Source of the DNA: Strigamia acuminata
Taxonomy: Eukaryota; Arthropoda; Chilopoda; Geophilomorpha; Linotaeniidae
DNA length: 64,000 nt
Assembly (NCBI GenBank): GCA_949358305.1
Contig: OX442317.1
Span: forward strand, 13,148,186 to 13,212,185
Direction of reading: 5' to 3'
Both the position numbers and the translations under genes were made by a program. Each line of letters opens with the position of its first letter. Positions within the stretch are counted from its first letter, which is position 1. The notes beneath the pieces were generated by a model. It did no database searches. It was not told the DNA's origin and saw only the letters and a program-made list of their open reading frames with translations. Of the stretch, positions 9,936 to 19,483 are shown piece after piece.

Positions 9936-10001
9936 GGAGGAAACAAGATCACGGCAAAGTTGGCATTTGCTTAAAAATGCACTAAAAATACATTGAAATA
10001 C

Positions 10002-10579
10002 TGCTACGCGTACAGGCCGTCCCGATCAACGGACGACCCGTATCGCGTAATTCGGCTATAATTCGGATAAAAGTTGCTAAATTTCGTCCATAGATGGCGT
10101 TGGCAATCGATTACATCATTGCCTCGTCACTGGACTTATCAATTAGTTAAAGGGGGTAACAGGAGCTTTCCTGTGAAGTGAATCCGCCCAAGTTTGACAG
10201 TTCTCTTCCGGCTCTCACTTGAGAGTGAACTCAAATCCCTCCTATCCAATGTCAGCCTGTTCTTGGCTGGCTGCAGAAATTGTTATTAATTTAATCACTA
10301 TTTAATAGTTTCAGATTGCATCTCAATTCAGAGTGTCACTTATGATTTATAATTAGAGTTTATATAATTTATATAATTTATGTAGTTCATTATTTGAGTT
10401 TAAAAACTGTGCCAATGTAAACAGAGTAAACTCATCCATTTGAAAGAATAATCAAACAGCTTTGCTGTCTGGTTAAATAAAAACTAGATTGAATTTAAAC
10501 CTAATTAAAATGACTCTTTATTTCCTATCATATCCCAGTTGTGTGGGTAGCCTCAAGTGGGCCTAAATCCCACATAACA
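10002..10579 (+). repeat. Gypsy-1 5' LTR
   Basis: 578 bp, TG...CA. It contains AATAAA at about 10476 in GGTTAAATAAAAAC, a likely polyadenylation signal. It matches 47306-47883 with no difference that I could see. The LTR starts four bases after the Pao-2 sequence breaks. Confidence 0.93.
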
Positions 10580-11560
10580 AAGTGGTGGAGATTGCGGTTT
10601 CCCCAAACACTGCCCCAAAATTAAAATAGAAAAACCCAAATTTGAGAATTTAATAAAAAATAGTCAAAATTTGTGAAAATTCATTAAAAATTTGCAAAAT
10701 TGGGTTAAGAAATCAAAATTTAGAGTTGAAAAACTCAAAAATTGGCAAAATTAGAGTTAAAATTGGTGAAAATTAGCTTTAAAATTGATTGAAAATCTTA
10801 TAAAATTTAGAAAGATCCCAACCTAATTTGAATATGCATGACTCACTGCAAGAAATGATAGGAAAAATAAGAGTGACTCATTGTTAATAGAGTCAATTAG
10901 AGTTAATGAAGTTAAAAGTAGAAAAGCTAAATAAAGCAATTGAATATTTAATTGGATGACTTTACAGTTGGTGTTGTTTGATTTAATAATTGAATGAAAT
11001 TTGAATTTGTGAATTGTTTATGATGAAATTGTTTATTTGATAAAAAATTTATTTATGGTGTTTTTGATAAAATTGAGAATTAATAGAGAGAAATTACCTG
11101 AATTTGCTAATGAATAGTTTTGAATCTCAGAATATTTTGTAAATTGTTCATTGATAAAGTGTTTTGATGGAATTGAATATTAATAAGATATATTGTTCAG
11201 ATTTATTAGTGAATTTGTTTCTTTTTCGGGGGATTTTGTAAGGAATTACTAATAGAGAGTTTTCTTGAATATTTACTGATGAAAATTTTGACAATTTTGA
11301 AATTGAATTATATAAAGATAATGACAATGAAAATTGAATTGTTTTGAAGTGGATTGTTTGATAATTGATTGTTTTTCAGGATATTTTGTTGAATGTTTAC
11401 TGATAGTTATTTAGTGTTTTTTATAAATGACCGTGAAAATTGAATTGTTTAATTATTGAATTTATTTCAGAAAGTGAAAGTGTTTGTTTTGTGAAAGGTG
11501 TTTATTAATAAAAAGGAATTGCTTCGACCCAAAGGATTGTGTCTTCTCTACGTTTAATAA
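10580..11560 (+). other. Gypsy-1 5' leader with candidate primer-binding site
   Basis: An AT-rich untranslated stretch. Directly after the LTR comes AAGTGGTGGAGATTGCGG. The TGG triplets at 10583 or 10586 are candidate starts of the primer-binding site, but I could not match them to a tRNA. Many short AAAATT/AATTTT-rich direct repeats fill 10620-11500. I see no gene here. Confidence 0.6.
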
Positions 11561-11947
11561 ATCATTGCGGACTCTAGACGTTACGCGTTTTCAAAATACG
11601 TAACGGATTACCTGCTCTCAGGTGTTAAGAAAGAAGAGGAGTTGGAAGAAGAGACAGCATTGAGCGTCAAGGTGACTGAGCGAAAGAGGAAGCCAAAACC
11701 CAAAGAGGAACTTAAAACTCAAAAAAGGGAAGGTGAAACCCCGCAACAGCACCGTATACGAGTTGTTAGTGCTGATCTTCAAGCTGAATTGTTTCCACAC
11801 GAGGTGGAGCAATTAGGAGAACTATTGATACGGGAACAGAGTGATCTAGACGACGCAGACGAGAAGGACATTTTCCAAGACGTTGAGGAGCAACCAAATT
11901 TAGAACTTTCATATTTGTGTATTAATAAAGAACAATCTCCAATTAAG
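11561..11947 (+). other. ATG-less open N-terminal extension of Gypsy-1 gag
   Basis: 129 codons in frame with gag lie between the stop at 11558-11560 and the first ATG at 11948. The composition looks coding: lysine/arginine-rich near 11670-11740, then acidic. A CTCTCAG at 11615-11621 looks like a splice acceptor. The extension may be joined by splicing to an upstream ATG, be initiated at a non-AUG codon, or be untranslated. Confidence 0.4.
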
Positions 11948-13066
11948 ATGGCTAATGCTTCGCCATCGCCAGAAATGTTGGCAATACAAACAGTATTACA
12001 AAATTTAGTGGTTAATAGAAGAAATCCAGTTGATTTTGATCCAGCCACTGGAAATATTGACACATGGTTAATTGGATACGAAGATACGATTGCCGATGAT
12101 ACTGAAAGAATTAAACATCTGTCAATTGTGCTGAAACATTCTGCATCATCGTGGTATTTAGACCAACTTCCATTACATCCGACTAGAACTTGGACTGAAT
12201 GGAAAGATGCGTTGAAAACAAAATTTCGACGACAAATAACAGCAATTTTGGCGAAATTACAAGCAATGCAGCACAAGGACGGAACAGCTTTGGAACACAT
12301 GCAGAAAATATTAAAGGAATGCTCTTATGCAAGACCGTCGTTCACGGAAGATCAAAAGATATTTCACGTGTTTCAAGGACTGAAGAAGGTGATCAGAGAT
12401 AAATTAGTAGCCAATTACCCAAAGACGTTGGACCAATTAACATCACAACTTGGATTGTTGGAAGCCCACGCATTCAATGAGGATCCTGCAGAAGTTTTAC
12501 TAACCCTACTGCAAAAAGCTGTTGATACAACAGGTGAGGTGACACCGAGTTGCTTGGTAGAACCGAGCGACGTCAATAAAACAAAAGACGAGTTGTTAGC
12601 AGAGGTCAAAGTGCTAAGACAACAGCAGCAGTTTGGGGACGTTCAATATGCAGAGGTCACTCCAGTCTTCTACCAAAATCAATGGTATACGCCACATCCA
12701 AACCAGGCCCAGTTCTATAATAGAGGAAACTTTAGAGGGCGACCTGGACAACAACGTGGATGGTGGAATAACAACAGTAATTGGAACCAAGGTAGAGGAT
12801 GGAATAATAATAAAGGTCAAAACAGAGGCAATTGGAATAATCAGTGGAATAATTCTGGCCAAGGATTCCAACAACAACAACAGCCACAACAGCAATGGAA
12901 TCCACCGCAACAACAACAACAAGGTCAAAGACAGGGGAATCCAAATAACCAAGGTCACCCACGAAATCCAAACTATAAAGGTAAAAATTTCATTGAAAAT
13001 TACCAAGGAGGCCGAGGTCAACGAGGAGCCCCACGTGGTGGACCAGCTAATCAATCGGGAAACTAG
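11948..13066 (+). CDS. Gypsy-1 Gag
   Basis: The first in-frame ATG is at 11948 (MANASPSPEML...), giving 372 residues to the TAG at 13064. The middle part has a retrotransposon Gag capsid-like region with WLIGYED, ASSWYLDQL, WKDALKTKF and a FxGLKKVIRDKL block. The C-terminal ~100 residues are rich in R, G, N, Q and W (RGG-like and poly-Q runs). No CCHC zinc knuckle is visible. The same frame is open upstream back to 11561 with protein-like composition but no ATG (separate entry). Protein sequence ends just after the slippery site that feeds Pol. Confidence 0.85.
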   Translation: MANASPSPEMLAIQTVLQNLVVNRRNPVDFDPATGNIDTWLIGYEDTIADDTERIKHLSIVLKHSASSWYLDQLPLHPTRTWTEWKDALKTKFRRQITAILAKLQAMQHKDGTALEHMQKILKECSYARPSFTEDQKIFHVFQGLKKVIRDKLVANYPKTLDQLTSQLGLLEAHAFNEDPAEVLLTLLQKAVDTTGEVTPSCLVEPSDVNKTKDELLAEVKVLRQQQQFGDVQYAEVTPVFYQNQWYTPHPNQAQFYNRGNFRGRPGQQRGWWNNNSNWNQGRGWNNNKGQNRGNWNNQWNNSGQGFQQQQQPQQQWNPPQQQQQGQRQGNPNNQGHPRNPNYKGKNFIENYQGGRGQRGAPRGGPANQSGN

Positions 13067-14587
13067 AATGGCCACAAAGACGGAAAAACAAGAAGAAATT
13101 CAAAAAGAAAAAATTAGAAATCATTGAGCTGAACGCCACAGATGAACTTTTGCAGATTCCAGTAGTAGTGAATGGTTTGGAAGTCACTGGTGTCTTGGAT
13201 TCCGGAGGTTATCGCAACATCATTAATGAAGATTTGGTAAGAACTCTGCAGCTCAAATACCAACCATGTCCACATGTTCGACTTAGAGTTGTAGATGGTT
13301 CATTGATAACCCCAGTAGGAAAAACCAGGATTACCATTGATGTGGGACAACAACAACATACCATTGAAGTGCTGATTGTCAGCGGATTTGGCAACCATTT
13401 ACTGCTTGGAGATAATTTTTTGAGATCTGCAAGGTGCCAGCTCGACTATGACCAACAGAAGATCTTTGTAGGGCCAAAAGATAAACAACAAGAAGTTTTC
13501 CCAATGTCAAAGAATTACACTGAACAAAACTATATTGCGCGAGTTTTAAAACCAATAACGATACCAGCTTTACATGAATGTGTAGTACCAATAAAGATAG
13601 CAAAGAAAGTTGATGACGAATTGTTTGTAGAACCATTGAGTGGAGTAATCGATCGATTTGGTGTGATTTGTTGCAAGACATTGACTACATTCAGAAAAGG
13701 TGAAGGAGTTCTGCGTGTTGCGAATCCAACTAAAAAGACAATCTATTTAGGAAAAAACTCAGCAGTTGCAAAGGCATTTTACGTGATTGAGTCTGGCTTG
13801 TTAGATGAAAAAAGAGCTGATCAATTTGACTTTAGCAAGGCCATGGCAAATGAGAATATGACACCAACTCAACAGGAATTGATGCGACAGCTGCTAGAGA
13901 AGAATTCGGATAGATTTGCAACATCTGACAGTGACTTAGGCAGAGCACAGGCAATAAAACATCGTATTGATACAGGAGACTCTCCTCCAATCCACTTGCA
14001 ACCTTATAGACGATCCATTAAGGAAAAAGAAATCGAGGAGGCTGAAACAAAGAAGTTACTTGAACAAGGAGTAATTAGAGAATCCGAGAGCCCATGGAGT
14101 GCACCAGTACTACTCATTAAGAAAAGAGACGGCAGATGGAGATTTTGCGTTGATTGGAGACGTTTAAACGCAGTAACGAAGAAAATGGTTTATCCCTTAC
14201 CACGTATCGACGACACCCTAGATCAACTAGCGGGTGCGAAGTATTTTTCGATGATGGATCTCATTCAGGGATACCACCAAGTCGAAATAGACGAACAAGA
14301 TCGTGAAAAGACAGCGTTCACGACGTCAAGCGGACATTATGAGTTTAATGTCCTCGGAATGGGATTATGTAACAGCCCAGCCGCCTTTCAAAAATTGATG
14401 AATAAAGTGCTTGGGAACCTCTTGGGAAAGGTATGCATAGCGTACCTCGATGATTTAATAATATTCTCGAAGACATTCGAACAGCACCTCGTGGATGTGG
14501 ACGCAGTTTTTGAAAAGCTCAGAATGGCAAACCTGAAAGTTAGGCTGAGTAAATGTACGTTTGCCACCGACACCATTCGATACTTAG
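13051..14587 (+). pseudogene. Gypsy-1 Pol, first part: protease and reverse transcriptase, interrupted
   Basis: In the -1 frame relative to gag. A lysine-rich linker is followed by an aspartic protease with VLDSGG at about 13189-13206. After the protease comes a linker, then the reverse transcriptase: SPWSAPVLLIKKRDGRWRFC (about 14089-14148), YPLPRIDD, FSMMDLIQGYHQV with the first catalytic Asp, LGMGLCNSPAAFQ, and the YLDD box at 14443-14454. The frame breaks after codons for IRYL, where a CCTT-ended insertion follows a TTAG. The right half begins at 35009. Within this half there is no stop or frameshift. Confidence 0.93.
13057..13063 (+). promoter_or_regulatory. -1 ribosomal frameshift site GGGAAAC
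   Basis: The heptamer G GGA AAC is in gag phase and is followed at once by the gag stop TAG (13064-13066). A -1 slip gives GGG AAA CTA, which enters the pol frame. The pol frame is open only from 13051, so gag and pol overlap by 16 nt and the slip must happen in this short interval. It matches the X XXY YYZ rule exactly. I did not identify a downstream pseudoknot. Confidence 0.8.
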
Positions 14588-15959
14588 CCTTATGGCGCGC
14601 ATGCGGATTTCTCGGAGTGCGAAAGGGACCCTATTTTTAACATTACGGCGGCCTATACCTTGACCCCCTGTTCGCAGTCTCATGGCTGATTTTGCGGATT
14701 TCACTTATTTGTATATTCCGCACGATCGCGCGCGTTTTATCAACCTTGGGAAAGCCGCTTTCTCAAATTTGCAAATTCCACATTGTGTGAACATGCTACA
14801 ACGCTTCTGTGCGCGTCAATAAAAAAAAAACCGATTAGAAATGAAATTCAGGGTTTTGTTAAAATAAAAATTATACAATATAATCAGTCTATAATGCTTC
14901 TATAATGCTGTTGGTTTAATCAGCACATTGTAATCGTGTGAAAACACGCGCGCTCGCAATAATACATTACCCAATGTACTTGCACTGGCATGGACCCATC
15001 AGTGCGCACTTTCCCGTGCGTGCTGCTTGCACTATTTACATCAATTGTTGCTCCACAGGTTGCGCGACCTGCCGGGCAGTTAAGACGTACTAGAATAACC
15101 TCAGGATTTGATAAAACCTGATTTTTGGATGACACTAAGTAAATGGCAGTGAATGTGAGATGTGAGATACACGATGAATTTAATAAAATTTATATTTCCT
15201 AATCATGGGATTGGTTTCACGTTTCATAATCCAACAATTAAGTAGAATATCATTATTGCAATTGATTAAAACAAATTTTTTTTACAAATTCTTTGGTTTT
15301 ACATTTTAAATTTATTTTCCAATAGTTGGCACCATCGCAATTGCTGCGAGTTTAAAACACTGCATTCAGCAGAATTTACTGCACTTTCAAATCAAGGCCA
15401 GGCATACCTACTGCAAAGTAATGTATAAACCATAAAGAAGCCTTTGATTCGGAATTGCCTGTAGGTAATTCTGCGCTGGTCTCCAATGGAAATGTCCGCG
15501 CCGGTCTTCCGTGCACGGGAAGTCCACAGAAAGTCCGTGCATTCCGTGCGCTGGGAGTCCGTGCGTCGTACCGCGTGATCTTGCATTGTTTTTTGTGGGC
15601 TTTTCCTGATTAGGATTACTTCCTTTTTAACTCTTGAAGAATTAAGTTTGTTTTTTTTGCTCCAAAACGTCCCAAAACGCCTGAAAATCGCGCAACTCGA
15701 GGCAAAACATTACAGTGTGTATTCAAATCAAAACTAGCTACAAATACATGCTGAAATTAGCTAAATTTTCAAATTTTTTGGCTTTCAAGAAGTAATGGAA
15801 ACATTTGACATAACGTGGATCAGTTGCATTCAAAAACTAAAATATTTTGTGTTTTACTTCAATTTTAAACTAAAAATGATGTCATTTTCTGTTTAAACCC
15901 CTGTTAAAGCTTGAAATACATTTTAACTAAAAGAAATAAGTTTGTTTTTTTCTTCGGCA

Positions 15960-16200
15960 GTGACGTGTACACACGAGCACGCCTGAGAACGCCAAAAAAT
16001 GCTAAAAAACGCTCAAAAACGCCTGAAAATCGCGCAACTCGAGGCAAAACATTAATTTTTCATCTTTATTTCAACTTTTGTGACGTTTAAAATTGTGTTC
16101 TCATGTTTTTTGCCTCAAGTTGCATTGTCATCTGGCGTTTTGGAGTGTTTTTATGTGTTCGCAGGCGTTCGCAGGCGTTTTTTGGCGTTGTCACTCACTC
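15960..16200. repeat. Hairpin repeat (MITE-like), family member 1
   Basis: The left arm reads GTGACGTG...AACGCCAAAAAATGC...CGCAACTCGAGGCAAAAC. After a loop of roughly 60 nt the right arm returns GCCTCAAGTTGC...GGCGTTTTTTGGCGTTGTCAC. The imperfect inverted repeat spans about 240 bp. Further members lie at 16951-17185, 20855-21096, 21847-22081, 23355-23578 and 24056-24297, with half copies near 15655-15715 and 18143-18235. There is no coding capacity. Confidence 0.65.
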
Positions 16201-16375
16201 AAGTGGCCAATTTTAGCATTTTCCGTAGTAAAAATGGCCGTTTTTCGTCAAAATGGCCATTTTTAGCCATTTTTCAGAGTAAAAATGTTTTTTTTTCACC
16301 GTTTTTATAGTAAAATGGCCATTTTTAGTCGTTTTTTTAATCAAAAATGGCCGTTTTTATCGTTGAAACGTTATT
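16201..16375. repeat. ATGGCCATTTTT palindromic array
   Basis: Loose tandem repeats of the self-complementary core AAATGGCCATTT, with variants such as ATGGCCGTTTTT, spaced by TAGTAAAA-type sequence. It abuts the hairpin repeat on its right. Similar blocks are at 17195-17310, 21098-21270, 22090-22205 and 23580-23755. Confidence 0.6.
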
Positions 16376-16431
16376 AAAATGTAACGTTTCAATGGCGTTT
16401 TGATCTCGCCTCATTTCCGGTTTTGAAAATT

Positions 16432-16560
16432 AATAAACGCCCCGGCGTTTATTCGAGGCAACACCCAACTTGGGCTTTTATTCGCGTCGCACCGCATCAT
16501 CATCTCACCTTGCCTCCCGTCTTGAAAATTTATAAACGCCCCGGCGTTTATTCAAGGCAA
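16432..16560. repeat. TAAACGCCCCGGCGTTTA palindrome followed by GAGGCAA (pair)
   Basis: Two copies of an 18-bp palindrome (centred about 16443 and 16543), each followed by TTCGAGGCAA or TTCAAGGCAA. Further copies occur near 16688 (degenerate), 18084, 21340, 21440, 22980, 23960 and 24668. The same GAGGCAA word ends the hairpin-repeat arms, so the elements look related. Confidence 0.6.
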
Positions 16561-17310
16561 ACCATTGTTTATGTAAGTTTTTCCTGATTAGGGTTACTTC
16601 CTTTAGAAGAAACACGTTTATTTCTTCTCGCTTAATCTTGAGTCGTGATCTCGCCTCGTTTCTGGTCTTAAAAATTAATAAACACCCCGGCTTTTATTCA
16701 AGGCAATACGGTACGTTTATGAAACCCAACTTGGGCTTTCATTTTAAAAAAAGCGCGTGTTCTTACGTCGAACTAAGAGATACAGGTGAATTAGCAACGC
16801 CTAATTTGATTTAATAAATAAAGCAAACAACATCTCGCCTCACTTCTGGCGTTTGTTCGAGGCAAGCCATTGTTTTTGCATTTTTTTTCCTGATTAGGGT
16901 TACTTCCTTTTTAACTCTTGAAGAAATAAGTATGTTTTTTTTACTCGGCAGTGACGTGTACGCGCGAGTACGCCTGAGAACGCCAAAAAATACTCCAAAA
17001 CGCCTGAAAATCGTGCAACTCGAGGCAAAACATTAATTGTTTATTTTTGTTTCAACTTTTGTAACGTTTACAATTGTGTTCTCATGTTTTTTGCCTCAAG
17101 TTGCATTGTCATTTTGCGTTTTGGGGCGTTTTTAGGCATTTTTAGGCATTTGCGGGCGTTCTTGGGCGTTTTTTGGCGTTGTCATTCAATCAAATAGCCA
17201 TTTTTAGCCATTTTTACCCATTTTTCATAGAAAAATGGTCATTTTTAGCCGTTTTTCATCCAAAATGGCCGTTTTTCATCCAAAAGGGCCGTTTTTCATC
17301 CAAAATGGAA

Positions 17311-18460
17311 TAATTGTTGTGTCCGGATTTTATGTCATTTATTGTCTTAATTAAAGTTAACAAAGTGTCTTTAATTTTTGCTTTTCTTGAATTTCAGCTT
17401 TTTAGATATTTTTACATATTAAACTTTCATTTTTTGTGATTTATTAAAAGTTACAGTGTTTTCATGAATTTTAGTGTCTATGATATTGATATTATCTTTA
17501 TTCATTGCTATTTAAAGTTTTATTACTTCTCTGTGTCTTATTTCTTTAATTCTTGCTCATTTTGTGTGATTTTGGATGATTTTTAGTGCATCCGTCGATT
17601 TACAGATCACTTGCGTAAGACGCGTGACGTCATATTTCTTAATCTAGTTCGGTTGTGTTCAAACTTCTAACCTTTTGTTTGGACCTTATTCTTGTGTTAT
17701 GGATAGGTTTTAGAATTGATTTAGACTAATTTGGGGGTGATCTGTCGATTGGTTTGCTTTATTTTTGTCCCGGAACGGTCGTTTTGTCGTTTCGAGCGTT
17801 TGTTGTCGGTACGCACTTGTGCGCTGCTGACCGAGTTCATTCCGTTCGGCAAACGATTATTTTCAAGTGTTCTTTTAATAAATAGTGCTTTTGTTGTAGG
17901 AAATTACATTTCCTAATGTTATTTTATTCAATACAGTGTGTATTCTTGATTTTATTCTTGTGTTGAAATTCAAATGTCGTGTTTTGCCGCTCTAGCGGAT
18001 TTGAAGTGGGCGCCATGTTGGATTTCCCCGCTAATTTCTTTATTTATCCATTTCATTTGTCTTTTTGAAAATGAATAAACGCCCCGGCGTTTATGCGAGG
18101 CAAGCCATAGTTTTTGTAGGTTCTTTCCTGATTAGGGTTACTTGTGACGTGCACGCGCGAGCTCGCCTGAGGACGCCAAAAAAAGCTCAAAAACGCCCCA
18201 AAACGCCTGAAAATCGCGCAACTCGAAGCAAAAAATTACAGTTTGAATTCAAATCAAAACTAACCACAAATACATGCTACAATTAGGTAAATTTTCAAAT
18301 TTTTTATCAATAAATGATGACTTTCAAGAAGTATGACAACATTTGACAAAATTTAGACCAGTTGCATTTAAAAACTAAAATATTTTGTGTTTTACTTCAA
18401 TTTTAAACCAAAAATGACGTCATTTTTTGTTTAAACCGGCGTTTATTTGAGGCAAACACG
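17311..18460. other. AT-rich filler of the unit
   Basis: No convincing gene. Short frames exist (for example 17731-17916) but have no recognisable content. The sequence is largely T-rich on the plus strand, with one hairpin half-copy at 18143-18235 and one GAGGCAA palindrome at 18075-18092. The same stretch repeats at 22207-23357. Confidence 0.5.
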
Positions 18461-18560
18461 CCGCTGAGAACGCCAAAAAATGCTCAAAAACACTCCAAAA
18501 GACCTGAAAATCGCGCAACTTGAGGCAAAAAATTAATTTTTCATCTTTGTTTCAACTTTT

Positions 18561-18760
18561 NNNNNNNNNNNNNNNNNNNNNNNNNNNNNNNNNNNNNNNN
18601 NNNNNNNNNNNNNNNNNNNNNNNNNNNNNNNNNNNNNNNNNNNNNNNNNNNNNNNNNNNNNNNNNNNNNNNNNNNNNNNNNNNNNNNNNNNNNNNNNNNN
18701 NNNNNNNNNNNNNNNNNNNNNNNNNNNNNNNNNNNNNNNNNNNNNNNNNNNNNNNNNNNN
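18561..18760. other. Assembly gap (200 N)
   Basis: Exactly 200 N. The left side corresponds to position 23457 of unit copy 2 and the right side to 34336. If copy 1 is full length, about 10.9 kb is missing, so 200 is a placeholder. The missing part would contain the giant palindrome and most of the foldback arrays. Confidence 0.9.
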
Positions 18761-19429
18761 TACTCGACTCGAAAACGAGTCGAATACGATTTCTCGTTGA
18801 AGAAGGGCAAAACTCGTACTCGACTCGAAAACGAGTCGAATACGATTTCGCGTTGAAGAAGGGCAAAATTCGCATTCGACTCGAAAACGAGTCGAATACG
18901 ATTTCGCGTTGAAGAAGGGCAAAACTCGTACTCGACTAGAAAACGAGTCGAATACGATTTCGCGTTGAAGAAGGGCAAAATTCGCATTCGACTCGAAAAC
19001 GAGTCGAATACGATTTCGCGTTGAAGAAGGGCAAAATTCGTACTCGACTAGAAAGCGAGTCGAATACGAGATCATTTTTTGATCTGGGTCGTGAATGCGT
19101 CCGTATGTCACGCGAACGCGTGTTGGAGTCGATTCCGAGTTCGTATTCCATCTTGAACGCGCATTGGAGACGTAAACCAGTTTATTTTACCCACTCTCGC
19201 TCGATCCCGCTTCATCGCTCCTTGTCGCTCCTGTGAAAAAAAATACATGAGAATGTGCAGAAATGAACCTTCCAATACTCACATGAAAATTGACAACCTT
19301 GACACAAAACAGTCTATTGACACTCCCAACACCACCCCGGACATTTTCCGGAAGAGTTTGGTCCACCCGGAATCCCCAGAATAGTCGCCCCCGAAATGCG
19401 GATTTCGCGGAAGCCAATCCGCGAAAAGG
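18761..19429. repeat. Unit copy 1, right end (direct repeat of 34336-35004)
   Basis: It matches 34336-35004 base for base as far as I can see (constant offset 15575). It contains the last few 56-bp hairpin repeats, then the terminal sequence with the 52-nt intron-like segment (19231-19282) and the end GCGAAAAGG. Confidence 0.9.
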
Positions 19430-19483
19430 ATATGTTTTTAGCGGCGCGCCGACGCGTCCGCCACGCCCGTCTGGAGAGCTTAA
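19430..19483. other. 54-bp GC-rich linker between the two unit copies
   Basis: It starts ATATGTTTTTAGC, continues GCGCGCCGACGCGTCC, and ends GAGAGCTTAA immediately before the second CCTTATGG. It contains AscI-like (GGCGCGCC) and MluI-like (ACGCGT) palindromes. The TTAA is at the position of a piggyBac target. The same 54 bp is not present at either outer end of the insertion. Confidence 0.8.

Larger units (their letters stand above)
8581..9997 (-). repeat. Pao-2 LTR, gag-proximal part
   Basis: Homologous to 3477-4449 of Pao-1 apart from a 434-bp MITE (9314-9747). It is interrupted at 9998-10001 by Gypsy-1, and the remaining LTR resumes at 47884. Sequence on either side of Gypsy-1 joins to match the undisrupted Pao-1 LTR around 4449, which shows that the two pieces are one LTR. 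Confidence 0.75.
14588..18560. repeat. Unit copy 1, left part (direct repeat of 19484-23457)
   Basis: About 3.97 kb, virtually identical to 19484-23457. I see only single-base length differences, mostly in homopolymers (for example the A-run near 14822 and ACACCCAAC versus ACACCAAC near 16467). The content is non-coding: hairpin repeats, TGGCCA-type arrays, GAGGCAA palindromes and AT-rich filler. It ends at the assembly gap. Confidence 0.9.

Noticed and set aside
10583-10600. Assignment of the Gypsy-1 primer-binding site to a specific tRNA
   Set aside because: Neither TGG frame gives a complement with a normal T-arm (GGTTCRA), so I left the tRNA unnamed.
11779-13394. Minus-strand and +2 frames over Gypsy-1 gag (for example 12633-13127)
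   Set aside because: Shadows of gag in repetitive N/Q-rich codons.
14920-15586. Small minus-strand frames (71 and 64 codons), repeated at 19817-20482
   Set aside because: No recognisable domain; their second copies only reflect the near-identical duplication of the unit, not selection.
18520-19111. Frames running through the N block
   Set aside because: The residues are undefined across the 200-N gap.
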